Source: Planococcus sp. MB-3u-03
Lineage (GTDB): Bacteria > Bacillota > Bacilli > Bacillales_A > Planococcaceae
Direction of reading: 5' to 3'
DNA length: 64,000 nucleotides
Assembly: GCF_002833405.1 (NCBI RefSeq)
Contig: NZ_CP025135.1
Location: 1,903,501 to 1,967,500, forward strand
The notes under the pieces are model-generated. The model made no database searches and was not told the DNA's origin. It saw nothing but the letters and a program-made list of their open reading frames with translations. Both the position numbers and the translations under genes were made by a program. Below are positions 38,018-47,234 of this stretch, in pieces. Each line of letters starts with the position of its first letter. Within the stretch, counting starts at the first letter, position 1.

Positions 38018-39257
38018 CGTCTTCATCTGCCAGTGTTCGTATCAAATAGTACAAGGCCAGTTTCACGGCACGGATGCGGTTTGTGTTCCTCATTCCTGAC
38101 AGCTGAAGGCGATAGGCTTTCGTCCCTTCATCGCTCGCGATGCCGATCCATACCGTTCCGGCCGGTTCCTCGCCATGTGCATCCGGCCCAGCCGCGCCGG
38201 TCAAACTGACGCTGATATCGGTATTGAATTTCTCTCGGACAGCCGAAGCCATCGCTGCAGCCGTTTCTTCGCTGACGACGGAATGCTCTTTGAAAAATTC
38301 TTGTGTCATGCCGAGCTGCTGGATTTTCATTTGTTCGTTATAGGTGACAACGCCGCCATTCAAGACAGCACTCGCCCCTGCGACAGAAGCAAGCTCGGAC
38401 TGGAACAGGCCAGCCGTCAAGCTTTCTGCCGCCGAAACCGTTTTGCCTTGCTGTTTCAATAAATCGATGGCTTTCGATGCCAGAGAATCATCATCATAGC
38501 CATACAGATAATCGCCGACGCGCTCCAGGATTTCTTCTTTTGCGCCGTCGATCAATTTCCACGCCTCATCCGTGGTGTCCGTTTTTGCCGTGATGCGCAG
38601 CGTGACTTCACCTGCGGATGCCAGCGGAGCAATCGTCGGGTTGGTCTGCTTATCCAAAATATCCTGCAGGCGGTCTTCAAGTTCCGCTTCCCCGATGCCG
38701 TAAAAACGCAGCACATGTGAAAGGATGATGTTTTCCTCATTGAGCATGCGCACCAATTTCGGTTTCGCCTCGAACTGGAACATCGGCTCCAATTCATGCG
38801 GCGGCCCAGGCAGCAGCATATACATATGATCGCCGTTTTGATACATCATTCCCGGTGCCATGCCGTTTTCATTGACCAGCACATCGCTGCCCGCAAGCAC
38901 TAGCGCCTGCTTTTTATTGTTGTCGGTCATCGGGCGGCCGGCACGTTCGAAAAACGCAGCAATCGATTCCATCGCCGAATCGTCCATCGAAAGCGTCGTG
39001 CCCAGATGGTGGGCGATGGTCTGTTTTGTCAAATCGTCTTTCGTCGGTCCGAGCCCTCCGGAGAAGATGATCAGGTCTGCACGGGATTCTGCGACAGCGA
39101 TCGTTTCTTTCAAGCGCTCTGGATTGTCGCCTACAACCGTATGGTAATAGACATTGATCCCGATTTCAGCGAGATGCCCCGAAATGAAGCGGGCGTTCGT
39201 ATTGGTGATTTGGCCGAGCAGGAGCTCCGAGCCAACTGCGATAATTTCAGCGTTCAT
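38004..39257 (-). CDS. cinA: CinA, competence/damage-inducible protein A
   Basis: The 417-aa protein has the N-terminal molybdopterin-binding-like domain (AEIIAVGSELLLGQITNTNA, then FSGGLGPTKDDLTKQTIA), the linking KH-like part and the C-terminal amidase-type domain (TVSAAESLTAGLFQSELASV, then LTGAAGPDAHGEEPAGTVWI). It is linked to NAD-derivative recycling (nicotinamide-nucleotide amidase, ADP-ribose pyrophosphatase) and in competent bacteria to DNA uptake. The start follows AAGGAAG. It lies between pgsA and recA as in Bacillus but has its own terminator, so recA is independently transcribed. Confidence 0.96.
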   Translation of the reverse strand: MNAEIIAVGSELLLGQITNTNARFISGHLAEIGINVYYHTVVGDNPERLKETIAVAESRADLIIFSGGLGPTKDDLTKQTIAHHLGTTLSMDDSAMESIAAFFERAGRPMTDNNKKQALVLAGSDVLVNENGMAPGMMYQNGDHMYMLLPGPPHELEPMFQFEAKPKLVRMLNEENIILSHVLRFYGIGEAELEDRLQDILDKQTNPTIAPLASAGEVTLRITAKTDTTDEAWKLIDGAKEEILERVGDYLYGYDDDSLASKAIDLLKQQGKTVSAAESLTAGLFQSELASVAGASAVLNGGVVTYNEQMKIQQLGMTQEFFKEHSVVSEETAAAMASAVREKFNTDISVSLTGAAGPDAHGEEPAGTVWIGIASDEGTKAYRLQLSGMRNTNRIRAVKLALYYLIRTLADEDARKI

Positions 39258-39281
39258 AGCGGTCTTCCTTTCATGTGGCGC

Positions 39282-39860
39282 TTATTTGGATGTCATAAGC
39301 CCTTTGCGATTGGCATAGAAATAATCCCATCCGGACCATACCGTAAACAGCAAAGCGATATAAAGCATGATCTCGCCGAATGGAATTCCGACCAAAGTAA
39401 AGATCATATTGTAAAGCAATAACGAAATGATCGCGAAAAGTTGTGTGACAGTCTTGATTTTGCCCAAGTTGCCAGCTGCCACGACTTCCCCTTCGCCTGC
39501 CAGCACCAAGCGCAAGCCTGTGACGGCAAATTCGCGGCTGATGATGACGATAACGACCCATGCCGGCGCGAAGCCGAGCTCGACCAAGATGATCAATGCC
39601 GCAGAGACGAGAAGTTTATCGGCAAGCGGATCCAAGAACTTGCCGAAAGTCGTGACTAAATTGTATTTGCGCGCATAATAGCCGTCGACCCAGTCGGTGG
39701 CGGACGCGAAAATGAAGATCAATGCGCCGATGAAATGCGCGACCGGAAGCGTTGCCCCGAGGAGCGTCATATCTCCCCAGCCGAAATCGATGAGCATGAA
39801 AGCCATGAAAATCGGGATGAGCAAAATGCGTGAGATGGTGATTTGGTTTGGAATATTCAT
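39282..39860 (-). CDS. pgsA: CDP-diacylglycerol-glycerol-3-phosphate 3-phosphatidyltransferase
   Basis: ATG 39860 (MNIPNQITISRILLIPIFMA) follows GAAAGGAG and gives 192 aa. The CDP-alcohol phosphotransferase motif D-G-x2-A-R-x8-G-x3-D-x3-D is complete in TDWVDGYYARKYNLVTTFGK then FLDPLADK. About six membrane helices follow. PgsA makes phosphatidylglycerol phosphate, the committed step of anionic phospholipid synthesis. It follows the rodZ-like ymfM by 50 bases and precedes cinA, the usual Bacilli order. Confidence 0.97.
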   Translation of the reverse strand: MNIPNQITISRILLIPIFMAFMLIDFGWGDMTLLGATLPVAHFIGALIFIFASATDWVDGYYARKYNLVTTFGKFLDPLADKLLVSAALIILVELGFAPAWVVIVIISREFAVTGLRLVLAGEGEVVAAGNLGKIKTVTQLFAIISLLLYNMIFTLVGIPFGEIMLYIALLFTVWSGWDYFYANRKGLMTSK

Positions 39861-39909
39861 TTGTTTTTCTCCTTTCAATCCTTGCAGAAAAATAGCCATC
39901 GGGTGATGG

Positions 39910-40764
39910 CTACTCAGCATCATCGAAACGGATGATGATGTTTTGCGGTTTTCGTTCTTGTTCATACGGCACCGTTTCACCGTTCAGTTCAATTGAAAGC
40001 ATTGCGTAATCCCCGACGCGCATGAAAACGCTCGTTTCATCAGATACATCCACAGCTTCTGTTTCACCAGCCTCGAACACGGGCGAGGCTTAATAGTTCA
40101 ACTCCGTCATCATTTAAAACGGTCAGCCAGGATTCACCGTTTGCGGCAAATTCAAGCTGCTTGTCTGCCGGGCCTGTGAAGGTATAAGTCGTGGTTTCAC
40201 CCGATACGCTCTCAAGTTCAATTGGGCTTGTGGCTCTTCGGGTTTCAGTTGTTCTTCCGGTTCATCAACTGGAGCTTCTTCTTCCTCGGCCGCTTCCGGT
40301 TGTTCTTCCGTTTGTTCAGCCGGAGCCTCGTATTCCACATCGCCGCCTTCTTCTTCTTGTTGGACATCGTTCCCGAAGTGCTGAGCAGATAGAAATACCA
40401 AATGACCAATAGTATGAAAACGATAAATAATGCCACCAACACTTTCGGCATAGATTCTGCGACGGGGCCGGAGCTGCGTTTTTTCTCGGGCCTGCGCGTT
40501 AAATGCTCTGCAGGAACGGCCTCCGGTTCATCTTCCGGCAATTCGCTTTTATGCTCCCTTAACAGGGCATCGCCGTCCATGCCGACCGCCTGTGCATAGC
40601 GCTTGATAAATGCACGCATAAAAACCGCCAGGGATGGCCGAATAATCCCCTGTTTCGATACCTTCCAAATGATGCTTTTGGATTTTCGTCCGCTCATTGA
40701 GCTGTTCTAAGCTTAAGCCTTGTTCCAGCCTTGCCTGTTTCAGCTTCGTGCCCAATTGTCCCAT
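39910..40764 (-). CDS. ymfM: YmfM, RodZ-like helix-turn-helix membrane protein, frameshifted four times as read
   Basis: From ATG 40764 (GGTG site) the frame reads a Cro/C1-type HTH (LGTKLKQARLEQGLSLEQLN). After GGFY the register moves (about 40616) to RAFIKRYAQAVGMDGDALLR and a membrane helix VLVALFIVFILLVIWYFYLL. A second shift (about 40372) gives a Glu/Pro-rich linker, a third (about 40223) the DUF4115 beta domain (ELESVSGETTTYTFTGPADK), and a fourth (about 40084) its end, VFEAGETEAVDVSDETSVFM to FDDAE at 39910. Each is a one-repeat contraction (TGTG, GGGG, AAA, GCGC). RodZ-type proteins couple MreB to the membrane and set cell shape. Confidence 0.88.
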
Positions 40765-40781
40765 CGTCATCACCTGCCTGG

Positions 40782-41582
40782 TTAAAAATTGAAACCGTCG
40801 CCGAACATATCCATCTGGTCTTTATTGTCCATAAACGTGTTTTTCTCCAATACTTCATACGTGATCTTTTCTTCCGGATGATGGCGCAATTCGATAATAT
40901 AATCGAAATCGTCGATGCTGTACTCGGAATGCTCGACGAATTTATCGGGGTGCTCAACCACTTTGATGGTCGGCATGCGCATCATCTCCCGCACGAGCTG
41001 GAGATGGCGCTCATCGGCTGAACGCCTTGTGACGATGCCGTCCAAGATGAAAATATTATTGTCGTTGTGTTCATCGCCCATCAATTGGTTGCGGACGGTC
41101 TGCTTGATCATCGTGGACGACAGGAAAATCCATTTCTTGTTGGCGCTGACGCTTGCGGCGACAATCGACTCGGTCTTGCCGACACGAGGCATGCCCCGGA
41201 GGCCGACCAGTTTGTGGCCTTCCTGTTTGAAGATTTCCGCCATGAAATCGACGAGCAGCCCGAGTTCATCCCGCACGAAACGGAAAGTTTTGCGGTCGTC
41301 TGCGTCGCGCTGGATATAACGGCCATGCCGCACCGCCAGAATGTCCCGCAATTTCGGTTCGCGGAATTTCGTCACCGCAATGGTTTCGATCGTCGACAGG
41401 ATCTGTTCGAAGCGTTCGATCTGCACGTCATGCTCTGCACGCAGCAGCATACCGCGACGCCCCTGGTCCACACCATTGATGGTGACGATATTGACGCGCA
41501 GCATGCCGAGAAGCGATGCGATGTCCCCGAGCAGTCCCGGGCGGTTGACTTGGATTTCATACTCAAAATACCATTCTTTCAT
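40782..41582 (-). CDS. ymfK: YmfK, DUF3388 family protein
   Basis: The 266-aa protein starts MKEWYFEYEIQVNRPGLLGD, an ACT-like sensory region (to about 80), then a region with a P-loop-like GLRGMPRVGKTESIVAASVS (about 128-147) and SSTMIKQTVRNQLMGDEHND. DUF3388 is found in this pgsA-ymfM-ymfK-ymfI neighbourhood in Bacilli and its function is not established; the ACT fold suggests a ligand-sensing NTPase, which is inference. It lies 18 bases from ymfM. The small ymfJ (DUF3243) gene between ymfK and ymfI in B. subtilis is absent here. Confidence 0.9.
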   Translation of the reverse strand: MKEWYFEYEIQVNRPGLLGDIASLLGMLRVNIVTINGVDQGRRGMLLRAEHDVQIERFEQILSTIETIAVTKFREPKLRDILAVRHGRYIQRDADDRKTFRFVRDELGLLVDFMAEIFKQEGHKLVGLRGMPRVGKTESIVAASVSANKKWIFLSSTMIKQTVRNQLMGDEHNDNNIFILDGIVTRRSADERHLQLVREMMRMPTIKVVEHPDKFVEHSEYSIDDFDYIIELRHHPEEKITYEVLEKNTFMDNKDQMDMFGDGFNF

Positions 41583-41672
41583 GCTTCACTCTCCCTTCCC
41601 ATACCTTTATCATCCTCTGGTCCATTGCCTTTATGATAGCCTAGATCAACAATGATGAAAAGCTTACGGGCG

Positions 41673-42392
41673 CTAGATGAGCCAGCCGCCATTGACACGG
41701 ATCGTCTGCCCGGTAATATAATCTGCTTTGCCGCTGGATAAAAACGCCACCGCATGGGCGATATCTTCAGGAGACCCTGCCCCGAGCGGAATTTCTTCTT
41801 CGAGCGCCAGCCAGTCTTCATCTGTCAATCCGGCATTCATTTTCGTGCGGATCAACCCGGGCGATACCGTATTGACACGTGTGCCGGACGGCGCCATCTC
41901 TTTGGCATAAGCTTTCGTGAATGCGAGTTGGGCACCTTTCACGGCTGAATATGCCGTTTCCATTGAAGCGCCGGTTTCACCCCAGATCGATGCAATGAAA
42001 ATGACATATGATTTGGCATGCCTCTTGAAATAAGGCGACAATAGCCGCACCGTCTCGATTGGATTCTTAACATGGACGCGCCATAAAGCGTCCTGCTCGG
42101 CGCTGCTCGTGTCTTGCAACAGGCCTGACAGCGCATGGCCGCTCGCACAAACGATGCACGAACAGTCGAATACTTGGTTTGCGACTTGCTCGGCGCCGCC
42201 GTCATTCGTGAAATCGCCCTGTACCGAAATGAACTCCTGCTGCGGGTAGCGCACGCTGAGCTCCTCCGCAAATGCTTCAAGGGCGTTCGAATGATAATGA
42301 AGATAAAGCGACCAGCCCTCGTCCGCCATCTGTCTGACAATAGCTCCGCCGATGTCTCCCGATGCCCCCAGAATCAGAGCGAATTGCTTCAC
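41673..42392 (-). CDS. ymfI: YmfI, short-chain dehydrogenase (EF-P 5-aminopentanone reductase)
   Basis: GTG 42392 overlaps the ymfH stop (GTGA) after GAAGGAACAGG. The 239-aa protein is an SDR: cofactor loop LILGASGDIGGAIVRQ, the active-site Ser in IASIWGETGAS, and YSAVKGAQ with the catalytic Tyr and Lys, ending TGQTIRVNGGWLI. B. subtilis YmfI reduces the 5-aminopentanone group on the conserved lysine of elongation factor P, needed for EF-P function in swarming. Position after ymfH is conserved. A generic FabG role is less likely given this context. Confidence 0.9.
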   Translation of the reverse strand: MKQFALILGASGDIGGAIVRQMADEGWSLYLHYHSNALEAFAEELSVRYPQQEFISVQGDFTNDGGAEQVANQVFDCSCIVCASGHALSGLLQDTSSAEQDALWRVHVKNPIETVRLLSPYFKRHAKSYVIFIASIWGETGASMETAYSAVKGAQLAFTKAYAKEMAPSGTRVNTVSPGLIRTKMNAGLTDEDWLALEEEIPLGAGSPEDIAHAVAFLSSGKADYITGQTIRVNGGWLI

Positions 42393-43687
42393 GCCTGTTC
42401 CTTCTCCGGTGATTTGATCGTAAAGACCGATTGCTGGCTTTCTGCACTGACTAAAGCGAATGCGTTTTGCAAATCGGCCACTTCGATCTGTTCAAGCACC
42501 GGCACGACATCGAAAAGATTCATGCCGTTGAACGCATATTGCGTAAATTGGTTGGCAATATATTCCGGTGAATTCAACGCGCGCATGAAAAAGCCAATTT
42601 TCTTGCGGCGCACGCGGTCCAGGTCTTCCTGACCGAACGGCCATTTTTCCACTGCCTGATGAATCGCTTTTTTGACCTCTTGCGCAAACTTTTCAGGATG
42701 ATTCGTATCCGTCCCGATCAGTGCATAACCGAATCCACTTTCCAACGAATAATCGAATGAATACGATTCATCGATCCAGCCATTCTCGTAGGCTTCATGG
42801 TAGAAATTCGAAGTTCTGCCAAACAATAATTCGTACGCTAGCTGCGCGGACAATTCATGCTTGAGCATTTCCGGCCCGTGCAGATCAAGCCGCTCCGGTT
42901 TGACGCCGACAAAGACTTTCGGTTTTTGGACCGCCATTTCCAGTGTCCGCTCCTTAATCGCCGCTTCCTTCGGCTCTTCAGGGAAAATGCGCTCGATAGG
43001 TGCAGGCGCATCGAAAGTTTTCGCTGCCTGGTTGTCTTTGACGAATTGCATCATGCTGTCCGGCTCAACGTTTCCGACGATGAACAAAGCCATATTCGAC
43101 GGGTGGTAGAACGTATGGTAGCACGTATAGAGATGCTCTGCCGTGATGTGCTGGATCGACTCAACCGTCCCTGCGATATCGATTTTCACTGGATGGTTTT
43201 TGTATAGGTTCTCGATCATGCCGAAATACAAACGCCAATCCGGCTGGTCGTCATACATGGTGATTTCCTGCGCGATGATGCCTTTTTCCTTTTCTACCGT
43301 CTGTTCGGTGAAGTAAGGGCTTTGGACAAAATCAATAAGGTCGTGACGTTTTCCTGGATGCGCCCTGTCGCGGAAAATAGATAGGCCGTCCGCGTGAACG
43401 AAGTGAACGCATTGGCGGAAGCGCCGTTTTGCTGAACTCCTGGAAAATATCGCCTTCTTCTTTTCAAACATTTTATGCTCGAGGAAGTGGGCGATGCCAT
43501 CCGGCACTTGAACCGCTTGTTCTTCACCGAGCGGCACGAAATGATTATCGATCGAGCCGTATTTCGTGGTGAACGTGGCGTAGGTTTTCGAAAATCCGCG
43601 TTTCGGCAGAATGTATACCGTCAAACCATTTGGCAATTGTTCGTGATAGAGTGTTTCTTCAAGTTGATTGAATTCCATTTTATTCAT
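42389..43687 (-). CDS. ymfH: YmfH, M16 family zinc peptidase; residues about 78-116 scrambled by three indels
   Basis: The frame is open for 432 aa but hides three one-base losses near 43456, 43430 and 43337 that cancel out. Between them the read frame (RSSAKRRFRQCVHFVHADGL) is nonsense, while the neighbouring frame encodes the expected GDIFQEFSKNGASANAFTSF and TRTAYLFSATGRIQENVTTL. The zinc motif HFLEH (67-71) and the downstream glutamate region (VEKEKGIIAQEITMYDDQPD) are present, so this is the catalytic partner of the M16 pair. The start (GGAGGAAGC) overlaps ymfF by eight bases, and ymfI overlaps its stop. Confidence 0.93.
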   Translation of the reverse strand: MNKMEFNQLEETLYHEQLPNGLTVYILPKRGFSKTYATFTTKYGSIDNHFVPLGEEQAVQVPDGIAHFLEHKMFEKKKAIFSRSSAKRRFRQCVHFVHADGLSIFRDRAHPGKRHDLIDFVQSPYFTEQTVEKEKGIIAQEITMYDDQPDWRLYFGMIENLYKNHPVKIDIAGTVESIQHITAEHLYTCYHTFYHPSNMALFIVGNVEPDSMMQFVKDNQAAKTFDAPAPIERIFPEEPKEAAIKERTLEMAVQKPKVFVGVKPERLDLHGPEMLKHELSAQLAYELLFGRTSNFYHEAYENGWIDESYSFDYSLESGFGYALIGTDTNHPEKFAQEVKKAIHQAVEKWPFGQEDLDRVRRKKIGFFMRALNSPEYIANQFTQYAFNGMNLFDVVPVLEQIEVADLQNAFALVSAESQQSVFTIKSPEKEQA

Positions 43688-44954
43688 CGCTTGCTTCCTC
43701 CTTGCCAGACAAGAAATACGTCATTTGCAAACTCATATTGTTTGCTGCCTGCGCAATCTGTTCTTTTGTCACTTTTTCCCATCTTTCAATCAAATAGGCA
43801 GGTTCAAAGTCTTCCGAGAGTTCCATGTATTGATCGTAAATATCGATTTGGCCTCTTGCAGAATCGAGTGCTTCTTTTAACTGGTTGGTGAGCAATGCTT
43901 TCGTCTGCTCCAACTCGGTATCGGTAATGTGCCCTTGCTTGATTTCATCCAATTGGCCGAGGATCAGCGAAACCGCTTTTTCTTCCAGTTTGCGGTCGAT
44001 CCCGGCAAGGACGAACATCAAGCCGAACTGCGAAGCATAAGAACTCGAAACGTAATACGCCATGCTTTCCTTTTCGCGGATGTTGGCGAACAGTTTGGAA
44101 TGCGCGTATCCGCCGAAAACGCCGTTCATCAATTGCATGACCGGGAAATCTTCATCGCGGAACGTGACCGGCGTGAAGAACATCATATGCAATTTACCTT
44201 GTTTCATGTCTTCGTATTCCAGCACGCGGGACTGCTCGGGCGGCTGCAATTGGCTTTCCATTTTTTCAGGAAGTTCCTTGCGGTCGGCAAAATGGAAATA
44301 ATCGCGGATATGGGAGGAGATCAGTTCCGGTGAAACGTCTCCCACCACGTAAATCTCCACTTCATTATTTTCCAGCATATGATGGTAGGCAGCGACAAGC
44401 GACTCATTGGTCACTTGCTTGACTTGCTCGATCGAACCGTTTGAATTGATCGAAGCAGGATGGTCAGGAAGCCCGAGTTCCATCATGCGCTGCTGTGCGT
44501 AGCGGGTTTTGTCGTCAAATACCGATTCGATGCGCTGGACGATGGATTCCTGTTCCCGCTTAAAAATGCTCTCCTTGAACTGGTCATTTTCGAAATTCGG
44601 CTTGAATAGGACTATATACATCAAATTCATCACTTTCTCAAGAACGCCTTCATCCGATAGGTATTGGTCATTGACAGTTTCGACATTCAAATTGACGATA
44701 TGGTCGTCTCCGCGTTTGGTGGAATCTATGTATAATGAGGTTCCGTATAAATCATCAAGCACCATGCGCAGTGCTGTATGGGATGGGTACATTTCGTTGC
44801 TGTGCTGCAAAACATTCGCCAGGATCGCGCGCTCGGAAGCGTTTTTCACGGTGAGCCGGTCCTTGAAGCGGATCGAGAAATTAATCGTCTTGAATTGAGT
44901 CGTTTCATGTACGTGGACATGGACGCCTTGTGCAATCTTCTTTGTTTCAAACAT
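43680..44954 (-). CDS. ymfF: YmfF, M16 family peptidase-like protein, probably non-catalytic
   Basis: The 424-aa protein has the M16 fold (FKTINFSIRFKDRLTVKNAS, later HMMFFTPVTFRDEDFPVMQL and FGGYAHSKLFANIREKESMA) but where HxxEH should be it reads LQHSNEMYPSHTALRM, lacking the zinc ligands. It is followed by the active YmfH with an eight-base overlap, so the two likely form a heterodimeric peptidase in which YmfF recognises substrate, as in other M16 alpha/beta pairs. The start follows GAGGGG. It is downstream of nupQ, after a terminator. Confidence 0.92.
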   Translation of the reverse strand: MFETKKIAQGVHVHVHETTQFKTINFSIRFKDRLTVKNASERAILANVLQHSNEMYPSHTALRMVLDDLYGTSLYIDSTKRGDDHIVNLNVETVNDQYLSDEGVLEKVMNLMYIVLFKPNFENDQFKESIFKREQESIVQRIESVFDDKTRYAQQRMMELGLPDHPASINSNGSIEQVKQVTNESLVAAYHHMLENNEVEIYVVGDVSPELISSHIRDYFHFADRKELPEKMESQLQPPEQSRVLEYEDMKQGKLHMMFFTPVTFRDEDFPVMQLMNGVFGGYAHSKLFANIREKESMAYYVSSSYASQFGLMFVLAGIDRKLEEKAVSLILGQLDEIKQGHITDTELEQTKALLTNQLKEALDSARGQIDIYDQYMELSEDFEPAYLIERWEKVTKEQIAQAANNMSLQMTYFLSGKEEASDE

Positions 44955-45163
44955 GTTGGATCCCCTCTCGTGATTCTTACACTAACTATACCGGACTTTT
45001 TCCTTTAAATGCAATGAAACCGGAGGAAACAGCTGGAAAAAAGCAGGCGAATTTCAAGCGGCTGCCCGTTTATACGGTTTCCTTGCAAAATCTTAGCCAA
45101 CTGCCCTTTATTTAATGAAGAATTTTTTCAAATCCATTGTCACTGATGCTTGATTTTTTCCAC

Positions 45164-45195
45164 AAAAAAACAGGCGGGGAACTCCCCACCTGTTT
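45164..45195 (-). terminator. Terminator after nupQ
   Basis: AAACAGGTGGGG pairs with CCCCGCCTGTTT (one G-U) on the minus strand around AGTT, followed by seven Ts. Confidence 0.88.
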
Positions 45196-45223
45196 CTTTT
45201 GCCCGCTGATATGCGGCATCTGT

Positions 45224-46183
45224 TTAACGCTGTCCTTTGATATATGGTTTCCCGTTCGCTTTCGGAGCATTGGCGCGGCCGATAAACCCAGCTAGCGCGA
45301 AGATCGTCAAGACATACGGCAGGATCAACAGGAAGACGTTCGGAATTTCCTGGATGACCGGAATCGAAGAACCGACAATACTCAAGGATTGTGCGAAGCC
45401 GAAGAACAAGGCTGCGCCCATTGCACCGAGCGGATGCCATTTTCCGAAGATCATTGCAGCAAGCGCCATGAACCCTTGGCCGTTGATCGTCGCATGTCCG
45501 AAGTCTCCTGTAATCGTCTGCGCGTAAATCGCGCCGCCGATTCCAGCGAGAGCGCCGGAAATCATGACCGCTACATAGCGCATTCTCGCGACATTGATCC
45601 CCATCGTATCAGCTGCCATCGGATGCTCGCCGACCGCGCGCAAACGCAAGCCGAACGGCGTTTTATAGATGACGAACCACGCCAGGATCGCAACACCGAT
45701 CGCAAAGAATGACGTATTGTAGACCGATGTGAAAAATAATGGTCCGATGACAGGAATCTCAGATAACACCGGCACGTTATAGCGCGCAAAGCGTTCGCTG
45801 ATGAAATCCGTCTGGCCTTTGTCGAAAATGCTCTTCACCAAGTAAAGTGCCAGTGCAATCGCCAATAAGTTGATAGCGACACCTGAAACGACTTGGTCGG
45901 CGCGGAATGAAATCGATGCGACGGCGTGTAGCAGCGACAACAGCAGCGCTGCGACCATCGCGGCAATCAATGCCAGCCATGGCGTCATGCCGCCGAATGT
46001 ATCGGCGAACAGCAAGTTGAACAAAATCCCGACAAATGCGCCGATGACCATCAAGCCCTCCAGGCCGATGTTGACGACGCCCGAGCGTTCAGAGAACACC
46101 CCGCCGATTGCGACGAGAATAAGCGGTGCTGCATAGAAAATCGCCGAAGGGACGATGAAATATAGGATATCCAAAAAGCTCAT
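45224..46183 (-). CDS. nupQ: Nucleoside ABC transporter permease NupQ-like
   Basis: 319 aa with about nine membrane helices of the BPD_transp_2 family: FSERSGVVNIGLEGLMVIGA near the start (the permease motif following the first helices) and IGVAILAWFVIYKTPFGLRL with GEHPMAADTMGINVARMRYV. It is one of two permeases of the four-gene importer nupN-O-P-Q and lies one base after nupP. In B. subtilis nupNOPQ (yufNOPQ) takes up guanosine and other nucleosides. The gene ends before a good terminator. Confidence 0.92.
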   Translation of the reverse strand: MSFLDILYFIVPSAIFYAAPLILVAIGGVFSERSGVVNIGLEGLMVIGAFVGILFNLLFADTFGGMTPWLALIAAMVAALLLSLLHAVASISFRADQVVSGVAINLLAIALALYLVKSIFDKGQTDFISERFARYNVPVLSEIPVIGPLFFTSVYNTSFFAIGVAILAWFVIYKTPFGLRLRAVGEHPMAADTMGINVARMRYVAVMISGALAGIGGAIYAQTITGDFGHATINGQGFMALAAMIFGKWHPLGAMGAALFFGFAQSLSIVGSSIPVIQEIPNVFLLILPYVLTIFALAGFIGRANAPKANGKPYIKGQR

Positions 46184-46184
46184 A

Positions 46185-47234
46185 TCACTTCGCCTCCTTC
46201 TTTTTGCCGGCCGCTCGGAGCAGCAGCAAACGAATGATATAGCCGGATGCTACGAAGAAGATGATCACGGCGATGACAATTTCAACGATCTCAATCGGAA
46301 TGCCCGCAGCATTCGGCATATTGAGTGCGCCGTATTTCAAGGAACCGAATAACGTGGCCCCAAAAATGACACCAAGCGGCGTATTCATCCCGAGAAGCGC
46401 AACGGCGATGCCGTCAAAGCCGATTCCGGTGAAGCCGCCTTTGGACGAAACGTACTCGAAGGTCCCAAGCGCTTCCATCGCGCCCGCTAGACCGGCAAAA
46501 GCACCGGAAATGACCATTGCCATGATGATGTTTTTGTTGACGTTCATCCCTGCATATTCAGAAGCATGCTGGTTGAAACCGACCGCTTTCAGCTCGAAGC
46601 CAAGCGTCGTCTTCTCCAGGATAAGCCACATGACGCCAACCATGATGAGCGCCAGCAATAATCCCAAGTGCAAGCGGGAAAATTCCGTCAAGTTCTCCAG
46701 AAATTCAGAACGAAGGGAAGCACTGGCGAAAATTCGCTCCGTGCGGTCTCCCCCTTCCGATACCGTCCGGATCAATGCGTTGGTCACGTGAAGCGCAATA
46801 TAGTTCATCATGATGGTGACGATGACTTCATGCACGCGGAACTTGGCTTTCAATAGCCCGGGAACAAAGCCCCATAAAGCCCCTGCTACAGCCGCCGCCA
46901 AAATCGCCAGCGGCAAGTGGATGATTTTCGGCAGTTCAACCGCTACGCCGACATAAGCTGCAGCGAACCACCCAACGATCAATTGCCCTTCGACCCCGAT
47001 ATTGAAAAGTCCTGAGCGGAAAGCGAATGCAACGGCTAAACCAGCCAATAGATAAGGTGTAATTTGGCGAAGCGTTTCGCCGATAGTGTAAAGGTCCCCA
47101 AAAATACCGTTCCATAATGCAGCATAGCCTTCGATCGGGCTATAGCCGCTGACGAGCATGATGATCGCCCCAACGATCAGGCCAAGCACGACGGAAACGA
47201 TCGGGACCAGCAAGTTTGTCGCTCTATTCGACAC
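46185..47234 (-). CDS. nupP: Nucleoside ABC transporter permease NupP-like
   Basis: GTG 47234 (VSNRATNLLVPIVSVVLGLI) is chosen since AAAGGCGGG lies 7 bases upstream inside nupO; longer upstream frames only read nupO out of register. The 349-aa protein has about nine membrane helices of the branched-chain/ribose permease class, with FRSGLFNIGVEGQLIVGWFA and TTLGFELKAVGFNQHASEYA. It overlaps nupO by 11 bases, so translation is coupled. It forms the heteromeric pore with NupQ. Confidence 0.92.
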   Translation of the reverse strand: MSNRATNLLVPIVSVVLGLIVGAIIMLVSGYSPIEGYAALWNGIFGDLYTIGETLRQITPYLLAGLAVAFAFRSGLFNIGVEGQLIVGWFAAAYVGVAVELPKIIHLPLAILAAAVAGALWGFVPGLLKAKFRVHEVIVTIMMNYIALHVTNALIRTVSEGGDRTERIFASASLRSEFLENLTEFSRLHLGLLLALIMVGVMWLILEKTTLGFELKAVGFNQHASEYAGMNVNKNIIMAMVISGAFAGLAGAMEALGTFEYVSSKGGFTGIGFDGIAVALLGMNTPLGVIFGATLFGSLKYGALNMPNAAGIPIEIVEIVIAVIIFFVASGYIIRLLLLRAAGKKKEAK

